Assembly (NCBI GenBank): GCA_002785995.1 | Contig: NHNV01000016.1 | Location: forward strand, 248,001-312,000 | Source: Mycosphaerelloides madeirae | Taxonomy: Eukaryota; Ascomycota; Dothideomycetes; Mycosphaerellales; Mycosphaerellaceae | Length of the DNA: 64,000 nucleotides | Reading direction: 5' to 3' | Made by a program: the position numbers and the translations under genes | Shown: piece by piece, positions 1 through 9,480 of the stretch | Layout of the letters: each line of letters opens with the position of its first letter | Numbering within the stretch: position 1 is the stretch's first letter | The notes under the pieces: model-generated | The model's input: only the letters and a program-made list of their open reading frames with translations | Told to the model about the DNA's origin: nothing | The model's database searches: none

Positions 1-517
1 GCCTCCGCAAATATCCCAGTATGGAGGAGGACTATACTACCCGCATCCCACAGGCCAAATGACATACATGCAGCCTCCAAGCCAATCAAACAGTGCTATG
101 TACACGAGGAATCTTATTGGAAGCTTGTCCGTCAACGCTGCTCGCTTAACAGACCCAGAGGGAAAGGGGGGCTACTGGTTTGTCCTCCAAGATTTGAGCG
201 TTCGGACAGAGGGCTTCTTCAGGTGAGTGGATTCAGTAAATGCTGGACGACATTGTGGAACTTGCTGCTAATCAAACTCCAGACTGAAAATGGCTTTCAT
301 TGACATTAGCAACGGTGGAGCTCCAGGCGTCAATCGAGGCAAGGCACCCATTCTCGCGTGGACCTTCTCCGACAAGTTCCAAGTCTACTCAGCAAAGAAG
401 TTCCCCGGCGTAATAGAAAGCACGCCACTCAGCAAGTGCTTCGCCGGGCAGGGTATCAAGATTCCAATCAGAAAGGACAACAAGAACGAGAATCAGGACG
501 ACGATGATGGCGAGTGA
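1..517 (+). CDS. velB: Velvet-domain regulator, VelB-like (3' part only)
   Basis: Partial gene entering from the left edge; exon 2..222, intron 223-282 (GTGAGT...CAG, branch GCTAATC), final exon 283-517. The visible protein ends the velvet domain: RNLIGSLSVNAARLTDPEG, YWFVLQDLSVRTEGFFRLK, then FSDKFQVYSAKKFPGVIEST and GIKIPIRK, followed by a short acidic tail. These motifs match the second half of VelB. The proline/glutamine-rich stretch before RNLIGSL resembles the insertion that splits the VelB velvet domain. Velvet proteins are DNA-binding regulators; VelB partners with VeA (with LaeA) and with VosA to link sexual or asexual development with secondary metabolism. VosA or VelC are less likely alternatives. 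The start and N-terminal half lie outside the window. Confidence 0.85.
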
Positions 518-1573
518 TCATTTCCACCCCATGAAAACTGAGTGCACCTCCAGACTAGCCGTTAAATCTCACAAGAAGAGGCTGAGTAAGACAGGCCAGC
601 AATCAGGCGTCGACATCGACTTGTCGCCAAGCAGAGGGAATCCTCCAGTCCAAGTTCAAAAGAGCACCGGGATCACGAGCATTCCTACATACGACCGAAG
701 GCACTCGGGGAGCCACAATGGTCATTGAAAGTTGAAACTTGGATCGGATGGAGGCATGAAGAGCTTCGTCCACGCTGAAGTGGCGGTAATGATCAGCAAT
801 GCTCGGCAAGGCTATTTGAGTGCGCGAGATACTATGTCGATACCGAAGAAGTCTTTTGTTTGGGACTTAAGATATGGTTTAACGGCTTTATATGAGGGGG
901 ATACACCAGCGATTGGATTCCAGCGCAGGGCACAAGACCCAAGTCATTGACTAGGAACGCAACCAGAGATAATTAGAGTTCCGTGCCAGCTTTCCTATTC
1001 CTTATATGCTGGAGCGAGTCTTCGTTGGTTCATTGGGTCTTGTGAGTATGTTCATATGGCGGCATTCATTATTGCCTCATGCTGGCGAGTGATCTCATTT
1101 ATCTCAACAATGTTGTACCTGGCCGTCAAAGGATTGTTAGTCGAGCACTAGTATAGGCGCACAAAAATGCTGAGCACATGATAACGGGCCAGTTGTGTGC
1201 GAGCGTTCTTAAAGCCAGCCCCACATGCGCCCATCTGTACTTCGCTTCCATCGCTGCCCACATTCACGCCTCGCCCATTCGCCCACTACTTGGATACCCA
1301 GCTGTTGGTCACGCCATCCTGCCTACCTCGTCGCCGACGACTTGACTTCCTTCCGAGACTCTCCAGACCCCGCTACAGCAGCTACGATCCAGGCACTCTA
1401 GGGCATGTCACGATAGACTGCATTCGACCACGCTTCCTGGAGCAGCAATATGCTCGTTCTCGACCAAATATCCGGAGACTCGTGCGCTTTAATCCCAACG
1501 CGGACCAGCCTTTACCAAATACCCGAGAAACCTTGACGAACCCAGCCGTAGAGGTTGGAGCAGCGCCGCCAAA
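518..1573. other. Intergenic, velB-like 3' flank and AP-3 delta upstream region
   Basis: About 1.06 kb with no supportable gene. Short frames (for example 1197-1658) show no recognizable domain, and the last of them overlaps the AP-3 delta start in another frame. A C/T-rich stretch at about 1200-1380 looks like a promoter or 5' leader of the next gene. Confidence 0.5.
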
Positions 1574-4500
1574 ATGTTCGAGAAAGACATATATCAGCTC
1601 ATCAGAGGCTTGCGGGCTCACAAAGGAAATGAGCGGGAATACATACAGGAGAGCTTGAGAGAATGCCGAAAAGAGGTCAAGAGCCAGGATATGGACCAGA
1701 AAGCTACGGCCCTGCTCAAGCTGGTCTACTTGGAGATGTTTGGGCACGATATGTCCTGGGCGTCGTTCAACGTGCTTGAGGTCATGTCGTCGCCAAAATA
1801 CCTACAAAAGCGTGTGGGATATCTGGCGGCAGTGCAGAGTTTCAGGCCGGACACGGAGGTCCTCATGCTGGCTGAGAACCTGCTGAAGAAAGACCTCAAT
1901 TCTCCGGACAAACTCATGATTGGATTGCCTCTGTCGGCGATTCCGCATGTAATCAACCCTTCTATGGCGAATTCGCTGCTTGCGGATCTTCTGACGAGAT
2001 TGACGCACTCGAACCCTGCCATCAGGAAGAAGACGATAGTCACTCTGTATCGCCTGGCCCTTGTATATCCGGAGACATTACGGCCTGCGTGGCCAAAGAT
2101 CAAGGAGCGTCTGTTGGACGAGAACGAGGATCCGAGCGTCACCGCTGCCATTGTAAATGTGGTCTGCGAACTTGGATGGAGGAGACCGCACGATTTCTTG
2201 CCACTTGCCCCGAGGCTGTTCGAGCTCCTTACTACTGGATCCAACAACTGGATGGCAATCAAGATAATAAAGCTATTTTCAGTCTTGACACCACTAGAGC
2301 CACGGCTGGTTAAAAAGCTTTTACCGCCTCTGACTTCGCTTATCAAGACGACTCCGGCCATGAGTCTGTTGTACGAGTGTATTAACGGTATCATTCAAGG
2401 CGGCATCATGGAAGCGGCGGAGGGTACGACTGAGGGTGATGAAATCGCTCGTCTTTGTGTGAACAAGCTAAGAGCTATGCTGGTTATTGAAGGAGACCCG
2501 AATCTGCGATATGTGGCGCTGCTAGCTTTTGCGAAGATTACCAGCTCTCATGCAGATCTTGTTGCTCAGCATCAGGATGTGATTTTGGAGTGCATTGATG
2601 ATGCCGACATTTCCATCAGAACACGAGCACTGGACCTAGTTGTTGGCATGGTCAATGCAAACAACCTACAGACGGTCGTAGAGCGACTTCTCAAACAGCT
2701 TCAGAATTCAGGGAAAGCGGCGGTTGCAGATGCGCCTCAAAATGACCGAGCAATGCATGACGGCGTGATACCGATGGCAGATGACGACGATGATGATGCT
2801 CAAGCGACCATGAGAGCACGAGAGCAAAGGTCAGGCCCAAGTCCGCCGCTACCAGACGACTACCGTACGTCTGTGATCCTTCGGATTTTGGAAATGTGCT
2901 CGCGCGATACGTACGCCATCATGAATGACTTCGAATGGTACATTGGCGTATTGCTCGAGTTAGTCAAGCAGTGCCCTACTTCGACGACTGGCAAATTCGT
3001 AACAGGACATACAAGTATAGCAGATTCTATTGGCTCTGAACTACAAAACGTCGCGGTGCGAGTCAAAGCCGTTCGTCCTGACGCGGCTGCTGCAGCACAA
3101 TCACTTCTGCTGATCGATCATCGAGAAGAGCTCTTCCCGGCCGGAAGCGACTCTGGTCAAGGCGTACTGACCGCAGCCGCATTCATTGCTGGAGAATACG
3201 CCGATATGCTACCAGACAAGGAGAGCGTGCTCTTGTCTCTGATCCGCTCCTCGAGCTCACTGTTGTCCGCCGAAGTCCTTAAGAGCTATTTGCAGGCCGT
3301 GCCGAAGATCTTCGCAGCGCTGACAGGAAGCACGCAAGTTCCTTGGAGCGTAACAAGGCGCGGGACGACTACGCTGTGGATCACGCGCATCGTCCATTTC
3401 CTGGAGCCATTGAACATGCATCCCAATTTGGAAGTGCAAGAGCGAGCAGTCGAGTACCTGGATCTTATGCGGCTGGCCGCTGAAGCCGCGAACAATCAAG
3501 ATACTGCAGCAGAAGACCACGGATACCCAGAAACGCCTCTATTGCTTACTAACGCCATTCCCGCACTTTTCTTGGGCATGGATCTGAACCCAGTGGCCGC
3601 CACGGCGATTCGCAAAGTCCCACAGCCAGAAGAACTTGACCTAGATACGCCAATCAACAGCAGCCTACAAATGCTTCTTAGCCAGGCAGAGTATGATACG
3701 GGTTTCGAAGACGGCAATGATGAAGTCTACAAGTTTTACCACGAGAAACCTTCTGCAGTAATGACTGATTACCAGAGACCGGCCGTCGAACGTCTGGGAC
3801 CGTCAAGCGCAAGTCGAGCATCGTCATACCAGGAGACCGACGAAGAACCTGATCGTGAAGCGTTCATGAGAAAGAAAGCTGGGCGGAGAGAACGGTACAA
3901 AGACGACCCATATTACATCGATTCGGAACGCAATTCCGGCACATCAACGCCAATGCATCAAATCTTGCGCAACGCAAACGGTGAAGAGTTGGACGTGGAT
4001 GCCATCCCAGTCATGGAACTCAAACTCGATCCTCGAGATACCGCGCAAAGCCAGCATCGACCAATTCCATCCAAGCTCACGAAGAAGCCTAGAAGGCATT
4101 TTGAGGTTGCTGGGGATGAGACACTGGGTGGTGACGATGTTCCTAGCCTCTTACCAAGCTCAGCCAAGCTCAGCCTCCCGCGAGGCAAGAAGTCGCTGTT
4201 GGAAGTGGACAGCAGTGGCTTGTCTTCACTGTCACTATCTGAATCTACAACAATTGCGAATGGTGGCAGCAAGCTCGATTTCGAGCGACGACAGGCGGAA
4301 GACGAAGAGATGGCGAAGGCAATGAAGGAAGTCGAGCGACTTCGACTTGAGATGCAACGTGCACAGGAACGGATCCAGGTCAAAGACATGCCTGAAGAAG
4401 GGACTGCGGTTATACGAAAGAAAAAGAAGAAGGCGAAGGTGGATTTCCCGGATGACGAGCCTGCTGATGCGAATGGCGATGTCGATGTGGCGCCTGTCAA

Positions 4501-4636
4501 GAAGAAGAAAAAGAAGCTGCGAAGGCAGGATGCAGTGCAAGATAATGAGCCTGCTGCAGCTGCAGATGAAGAGCCGGCCGTTGCCAAAGTCAAGAGGAAG
4601 AAGAAGCGACAGGTCGCCTTCGATGGAGACCACTAG
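1574..4636 (+). CDS. APL5: AP-3 adaptor complex subunit delta
   Basis: A 1020-residue intronless protein. It starts MFEKDIYQLIRGLRAHKGNE, the standard opening of delta-adaptins, and continues with the adaptin N-terminal armadillo/HEAT solenoid (about residues 1-590), including the KATALLKLVYLEMFGHDMSW segment. AP-3 is a heterotetrameric coat that sorts cargo from Golgi/endosomes to the vacuole. A very acidic insertion (MADDDDDDAQ, about residue 400) sits within the solenoid. The C-terminal 150 residues contain a coiled coil and three lysine-rich blocks (about residues 943, 977 and 1008), ending KRKKKRQVAFDGDH. Length fits the family (roughly 900-1100). The start is supported by AAAATG context and by the conserved N terminus. 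Confidence 0.95.
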   Translation: MFEKDIYQLIRGLRAHKGNEREYIQESLRECRKEVKSQDMDQKATALLKLVYLEMFGHDMSWASFNVLEVMSSPKYLQKRVGYLAAVQSFRPDTEVLMLAENLLKKDLNSPDKLMIGLPLSAIPHVINPSMANSLLADLLTRLTHSNPAIRKKTIVTLYRLALVYPETLRPAWPKIKERLLDENEDPSVTAAIVNVVCELGWRRPHDFLPLAPRLFELLTTGSNNWMAIKIIKLFSVLTPLEPRLVKKLLPPLTSLIKTTPAMSLLYECINGIIQGGIMEAAEGTTEGDEIARLCVNKLRAMLVIEGDPNLRYVALLAFAKITSSHADLVAQHQDVILECIDDADISIRTRALDLVVGMVNANNLQTVVERLLKQLQNSGKAAVADAPQNDRAMHDGVIPMADDDDDDAQATMRAREQRSGPSPPLPDDYRTSVILRILEMCSRDTYAIMNDFEWYIGVLLELVKQCPTSTTGKFVTGHTSIADSIGSELQNVAVRVKAVRPDAAAAAQSLLLIDHREELFPAGSDSGQGVLTAAAFIAGEYADMLPDKESVLLSLIRSSSSLLSAEVLKSYLQAVPKIFAALTGSTQVPWSVTRRGTTTLWITRIVHFLEPLNMHPNLEVQERAVEYLDLMRLAAEAANNQDTAAEDHGYPETPLLLTNAIPALFLGMDLNPVAATAIRKVPQPEELDLDTPINSSLQMLLSQAEYDTGFEDGNDEVYKFYHEKPSAVMTDYQRPAVERLGPSSASRASSYQETDEEPDREAFMRKKAGRRERYKDDPYYIDSERNSGTSTPMHQILRNANGEELDVDAIPVMELKLDPRDTAQSQHRPIPSKLTKKPRRHFEVAGDETLGGDDVPSLLPSSAKLSLPRGKKSLLEVDSSGLSSLSLSESTTIANGGSKLDFERRQAEDEEMAKAMKEVERLRLEMQRAQERIQVKDMPEEGTAVIRKKKKKAKVDFPDDEPADANGDVDVAPVKKKKKKLRRQDAVQDNEPAAAADEEPAVAKVKRKKKRQVAFDGDH

Positions 4637-5261
4637 AGAGCGAAGTATTCGATACACCAAATATTTTCTTGTACAAGAACCCCTCCGCTGACTTTCACTC
4701 GTCTCGAAGTTTGCAATTCCTCACCTTTCCTCTCGCCTGATGCAACACATCCGTAACATGGCACTCTTGATTATTGCCGTCCGCCTGCAGCACTACAGTC
4801 AAACCTCAAAGACATCAGCTTCAAACCCCCGGCCAATCACTGACAATTAAGGTCACCGACCTACCTAAAATTGTCTCGCCGGCACATTTTTATCATGATA
4901 GAAGTACAGCTCGCACAAAGCGATGCTGTGGGCTGCTGAAGTCTTGTGGAAGATGTAGTATACTACGGAGCGGACGTGTGCTTTATATACGCTCTCAGAG
5001 ACGGAGTTCTTTTGGCATATGGCAATGCGGACCTGCTTGGACGTTCACCGGATTCTCACTTGCATGTCCTGTTGACATTTGGCTGTGGGCGAACACGTAA
5101 CTATGTGTCCAACATAAGAGGCTATCGACTCTATTTGGTCGCCGCTGAAGCTCGCCCACTTTCATTCCATCGACTATCACAAAATCCCGCTGATGGATCT
5201 AAGAATCGTCGACGCAGCTGAACCCAACCGGATGTTGACGTGAGCTCGAGAAGCCAGGTGG
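4637..5261. other. Intergenic, convergent 3' ends
   Basis: Lies between the AP-3 delta stop and the stop of the minus-strand secreted-protein gene. Small frames at 4774-5221 show no domain or codon pattern I can support. Nothing else is seen. Confidence 0.5.
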
Positions 5262-5743
5262 CTAGATGTGGCAAATCTTCTCGCCATGTTCAACTCTGAA
5301 AGTTTTGATGATCTGTGGACTCAGCATTAGCATAACATCTTTGAAGGTCGCATATTGTGTACACGTACCAAGCCATAACAATCTTTGACGTTGTAGAAGG
5401 TAATATTGCAGCCAGTCTTGACGGCGTGGTTGGTGGCGGTGTATGGCATTGAGTTCAGGCGGACTCTGTTCTGGTTCCAGCACTCGCCGGCGTTGAGGGT
5501 GTCGTGAGGGTGATAGTTCTGGCTGCAATCGTGGTGGTTGTCTAGAAGTGGAGGGGTGGAGAGTTAGCAAGTGTCTCAGACGTACAGTTAGCTCCTCGTG
5601 TTTGCTTTACGAACCAAGGCCAAAGCGGACTTGCAGGTCTTCGGAGAGGGGCGCATGTGCTTGAGGATATCGGTGTCGGCTTCGATAGGAGCAGCCATGG
5701 CTGTGGCCACGAGGACGAGGATGATGGTTTGGATGGAACGCAT
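5262..5743 (-). CDS. Small secreted cysteine-rich protein (effector-like)
   Basis: Three-exon gene, complement of 5262-5312, 5369-5541 and 5611-5743, giving 118 residues. Both introns (69 and 56 bp) have GT...AG ends and branch-like motifs (GCTAAC, GCTAAT), and splicing keeps frame throughout, which no single open frame does. The product starts MRSIQTIILVLVATAMA, a clear signal peptide with likely cleavage near residue 17-18. The mature part of about 100 residues has six cysteines (37, 50, 65, 89, 99, 116), compatible with three disulfides, and one N-glycosylation sequon (NIT, 90). The spacing around GECWNQ and GCNITFYNVKDCYG loosely resembles beta/gamma-crystallin-like small secreted fungal proteins, but I do not recognise a named family. 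It is isolated between two housekeeping genes. Function unknown; apoplastic effector or cell-wall protein is inference. Confidence 0.75.
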
Positions 5744-6190
5744 GGTGTAGAATCCTGTAGTCTGGAGGAATGGGTGAGATTGTAAAGTGCGATGTTTTGT
5801 ACATGGAGCTGAGGAGAGATAGCTGCGACCTATATACGCGATCTTTCTGAAGACGCCATATTGTGCGGCCCAAAGATGCGTTGCGTGCATTACGGTTTGA
5901 GCCTCTGAGGACATCGCTGGTCGGCACGCTTCTGATTAGTCGCGCTCCAGATGGACGTTTCCATGGTGATTAAGCCGGCCAGCGTTGGGAATATGTGTAT
6001 CACGAGGAGGCTCTGTCCGGGAAGATGGCAGTTGCATGTGATTATTGTTCCAGTGAGCGAGGGAGGTAGCGGATCAAAGTGAAGTGAACATTTCCCCGCG
6101 CTAGTCGAACGCCGATCGGTCGCGTCGCGTCACCTCAACTTTGAGTTCCTTCGCACCTTCATCCACTAGACCATCTCACCCACCGCAACG
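5744..6190. promoter_or_regulatory. Divergent promoter region, secreted protein / F-box gene
   Basis: About 450 bp between two divergently transcribed starts (5743 minus, 6191 plus). On the minus side TATATACGCG-type sequence near 5830-5840 lies about 90 bp upstream of the secreted-protein ATG and could be its TATA element. No other motif is supported. Confidence 0.35.
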
Positions 6191-7882
6191 ATGAGCGCCA
6201 GCGGACTGCAGCGCGACGGCCGCGATGCATACAAGCGGAAAGACTACAAGAAGGCGCTCGATTACTTCAATCGCGCCGTTGGCCGCGGCGACCCCACTCC
6301 CCAACTGCTCGACAACCTCGCGGCCACCCACGACAAGCTCGCCGACTATCCCGCCGCCCTCGCTGCCGCCAAGAAGTCAATCCAAGCCGGCCGCGATGAT
6401 CCCACCGGTTACTTGCGAGCCGGCATCGTGCTCAAGAAGATGGACAAGCCCAGCGTGGCGCTGGAGATCTACGCCCATGGCTTGAAATCGGTCAAATACG
6501 TCGGTCAGGGATACGAACAGCTCAAGAAGGCACACGATGAGCTCCAGCAACAGTTAGCGCCGAAGAATAGCGTCGATCCATTGACTATGCTGCCTCGGGA
6601 ATTGGCCTTGTACGTGCTGGAATATCTCACCTTCAAGCAGAGGGTGGCCATCTGTCGCGTTTCTCAAGGCTGGATGAAGTTCATCAGGAGCGAGCCAAAT
6701 CTCTGGACACATCTCGATCTATCAGGCGCCAAAACCAAAGTCAGGTCTTCTTTTGTCAGTGTTGCCATCAACAAGGCACGCAAGAAGCTAACAGCTGCCA
6801 CACTCAATCGTCTCTACGATTTCGATAAAGTGTTGACCGCGATTGTACGCTCTTGTCCACTCGAGTCACTCACATTGACGGAGACTGGCTTGCAAGGACG
6901 GAGTCTGATTGACGCACTCAGACCGGCCACGAGCTTGCGAGATATCAAGCTGCTGAACGGAACCGAGATTGGCTCCGATACCCTGAAAGACTTAATCATA
7001 GCGCGCGCCGCAACCTGGGAAAATATGGAGATCTCATTGACCAAAGACGTGAATATTGGTCAGCATTTCTCGCTGAGCCTACCGAACCTCACATCTCTAT
7101 GCATCATCACAGAAAAAGTCATGTACGGCTTCAGGCCTGCGTTGACAGCTCTCCCGCAAAGTGCTCCGCAGCTTCGACGTATCTCTCTCAAGGGTTGCGT
7201 GGTTACCAGGCTAGGGGTTCAGACTACCGATCTGAGTTCATTCGCACACCTCGAGCATCTCGAGCTCGATGTGTACATGAATCATTTTGACGACATCATA
7301 TTCCCTCCATCAATACGCACTCTCAAGCTGAGATGCAACACTAACCGGCTCGTCAACGATCATTTCTTCCGATCCATCGCTGTTATACCCCTATCGCATA
7401 CCTTGACAAGCTTGCTCAATCTTGAAGAGCTCGAACTGGAATTTCTTGGGCTCGAATGGGATGAAATTGATACCCAATTCTCCTACACCGGCTGCGAGTC
7501 CTCCGGTCTCGCAGCAAATCTTTCAAGGCTGCGGTCACTCACCTTACATCGCGCGGAGGTGGGCTCCTCCAGGATGTCATTTCCACAGCGGCTGGGCAGT
7601 CTCGAGGAGCTAAGTCTACCGGATTGCCAGGATCTGAAAGATTTGCATGTCGATAGCATACTCGAGGGCACCAAGACTGTCAGCAGATTAGATTTGAGTG
7701 GGACGTCCATCACGGGAGTTGCTGTCAAAAGCATCGTCAAGGCAGGACATGTGAAGGAGTTGGTGGTCAACGAATGTCGAGAGCTGAGCAGAGATGCTAT
7801 CGACTGGGCAAGAACACAAGGGCTCAAAGTTCAATATCGCATGTCGACCTTGGAAACAAAAGGCAGGAAGCTCAGATACTGA
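6191..7882 (+). CDS. TPR/F-box/LRR protein (Pof3/Dia2-like)
   Basis: A 563-residue single-exon protein. Residues about 1-115 form tetratricopeptide helices (GRDAYKRKDYKKALDYFNRA, then LLDNLAATHDKLADYPAAL). Residues about 133-175 form an F-box (LTMLPRELALYVLEYLTFKQ... VSQGWMKFI). The remainder is leucine-rich repeats (for example LESLTLTETGLQGRSLIDAL and SRLDLSGTSITGVAVKSIVK). This TPR/F-box/LRR order is that of fission yeast Pof3 and budding yeast Dia2, substrate receptors of SCF ubiquitin ligases that act in genome stability and replication-fork control. The F-box would bind Skp1 and the LRRs the substrate. The gene ends 53 bp from the stop of the convergent epimerase gene. Confidence 0.85.
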   Translation: MSASGLQRDGRDAYKRKDYKKALDYFNRAVGRGDPTPQLLDNLAATHDKLADYPAALAAAKKSIQAGRDDPTGYLRAGIVLKKMDKPSVALEIYAHGLKSVKYVGQGYEQLKKAHDELQQQLAPKNSVDPLTMLPRELALYVLEYLTFKQRVAICRVSQGWMKFIRSEPNLWTHLDLSGAKTKVRSSFVSVAINKARKKLTAATLNRLYDFDKVLTAIVRSCPLESLTLTETGLQGRSLIDALRPATSLRDIKLLNGTEIGSDTLKDLIIARAATWENMEISLTKDVNIGQHFSLSLPNLTSLCIITEKVMYGFRPALTALPQSAPQLRRISLKGCVVTRLGVQTTDLSSFAHLEHLELDVYMNHFDDIIFPPSIRTLKLRCNTNRLVNDHFFRSIAVIPLSHTLTSLLNLEELELEFLGLEWDEIDTQFSYTGCESSGLAANLSRLRSLTLHRAEVGSSRMSFPQRLGSLEELSLPDCQDLKDLHVDSILEGTKTVSRLDLSGTSITGVAVKSIVKAGHVKELVVNECRELSRDAIDWARTQGLKVQYRMSTLETKGRKLRY

Positions 7883-7934
7883 TTGGGGAGGGAGTGCCAT
7901 TGGACGGGGTTCAACGACATCCATTTCATAATCT

Positions 7935-9018
7935 TCAGCCCAGTCTCTGCTTCTCTTCGTCCACGATTTTCGAAGTTTCCTCCTCAATGCTCGGCCGATG
8001 CGGTTTCCAGCCGAAGAGCTTTCTAGCCCGCTCTGCTTTACCTCTCGAGTTCAGACCCCATGACAGCGCCTGGAATTCCGCAAACTCCCACGCTTCGTCC
8101 TTGCTCAGTTGAGCCTCCTTGAAGTTCTTGCCGATGTAACCCTTCTCCGCCGCGTCTTTCGCCATTTGCTTGGCCAAGTCGGCCCAGACATGCTCGCCAT
8201 TTTCAACGAGATAATAGCCCTTGTCTCCCCACAGTTCCTTGTCGAGCTTTTTCGAAGCCGCAGCATCAGCAAGAGCCAGGAATACATCACTGAGGTCATG
8301 TACGTGGACATTGTTCCATCGTGCTTTGCCCTTGCCTACAACCGGCACGACGCTCCTCTGCAAGATGATCTTTGCCAGCTCGTATGCTTGTCGGCTGCGG
8401 CCGGAGATGGGTCCACGGCCTCTACCGTAGATGGTCGGTGGGCAAAGGATGGCTGTTTTGGCAGCTTCGCCATGCTGAATTCCCGTCTCGAGGACGATCT
8501 TGTCGACATTACGGTGGAAAGCTTCGTCAGGTAGGTTCGTCAATTCTTCAATCCCACTCCAGTCATTAAACTGCTTCTCCTCCCACTCTCCCAGTTTCTC
8601 ATCTCGCGTGTCAAAGTACGTGAGGATACCCGTGCCTCCCGTATGCAGCCAAAAGCCAGGATTTTCTTTCGAGTGGCCTTTGACGAGACCTGCGGAAATG
8701 GCTTTTGCTGCACCTTCGTGGTCGGATGCGTCGGCTGTGTGTAGGACTATATCTGCTTTGGCGGCTTCGTCTGAGATGATGGAGCTGGAGTCTAGGTCGC
8801 CGATGACGGGGCGGATGTTTGGGTATGTTTGCTTGACTTTGTCGGCTTTGTCTTGGGTGCGGATCAAGGCTGAGAATTCCCAGTCTGGGTGGGCGTTGTG
8901 GAGGGTGTAGAGAGCATCGCCGCCGATATATCCCGTTACGCCGGTGCTGGTGGGAATGTCAGTGGACAGTCGAGGGCGAGGGAGACAGGTAGATTCACAT
9001 GAAGACTTTTGGTGCCAT
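7935..9018 (-). CDS. NAD-dependent epimerase/dehydratase family protein
   Basis: Two exons, complement of 7935-8946 and 8999-9018, joined by a 52-bp intron (GTGAATC...CACCAG); 343 residues. The short first exon (MAPKVF plus two bases) rebuilds the Rossmann start MAPKVFITGVTGYIGGDAL, with the dinucleotide-binding GxxGYIGG loop at residues 9-16. The long open frame upstream of the acceptor (to 9224) lacks this and is an artefact. Later motifs include HTADASDH, PPTIYGRGRGP and NNVHVHDLSDVF, typical of extended short-chain dehydrogenases acting on nucleotide sugars or of NmrA-like sensors. The substrate cannot be told from sequence. The C terminus ends in a polar helix. Confidence 0.85.
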
Positions 9019-9480
9019 CTTGAACCTTGCTCTTGATGAATACTGCTGTTAGTTGTGTTCAGGCTGGCTTCGATCTCTGAAAATCGGTCATTATGTATCC
9101 AGTCTTGCGTGGATCCACATGCCAATAACAGATCATCGTCTTGATGACGTTGATGGCAAAGGCGGAGACAGGTCCTGCAGGGGATGAGGCCGGGTTTGAA
9201 TTTACCCGCAGAGAGCTCCATCACTTCTTTCTTTCACTCCCCATTTCGAACATTCATAAAGCACTGGTACACTACTATGTCTATGCGATACAGAGTGGTC
9301 CGGACACAGTCTTCCGCTCAGTATAATGGCCGAAGACGTCGAGTTCAAGATGCGTGCTGATCGCTCCACAATTACTCCAATCCTCTGATCGCATTTAGCC
9401 GGCATATTGATGCATATATCTCAGGTCGGAAGCCTTTGATTCGAGGCCATGTGTCGATATCGATCACATTTGCAGCCAAA
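9019..9480. other. Intergenic, upstream of epimerase gene and GH30 pseudogene
   Basis: Divergent gap of about 460 bp. It contains frames that are only 5' extensions of neighbouring genes in the wrong phase. A possible TATA-like GATGCATATATC occurs at 9410-9421, about 60 bp before the pseudogene ATG. Nothing else seen. Confidence 0.4.

Noticed and set aside
1197..1658. 153-codon frame before AP-3 delta
   Set aside because: Overlaps the AP-3 delta start in another frame and has no conserved features; probably leader sequence.
3958..4593. 211-codon minus-strand frame rich in Ser and Phe
   Set aside because: It is antisense to the lysine-rich tail of AP-3 delta; composition is the complement of that tail.
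9019..9224. Extended N terminus of the epimerase open frame
   Set aside because: A 52-bp intron and a 20-base first exon restore the Rossmann start at 9018; the extension is intron and upstream DNA.
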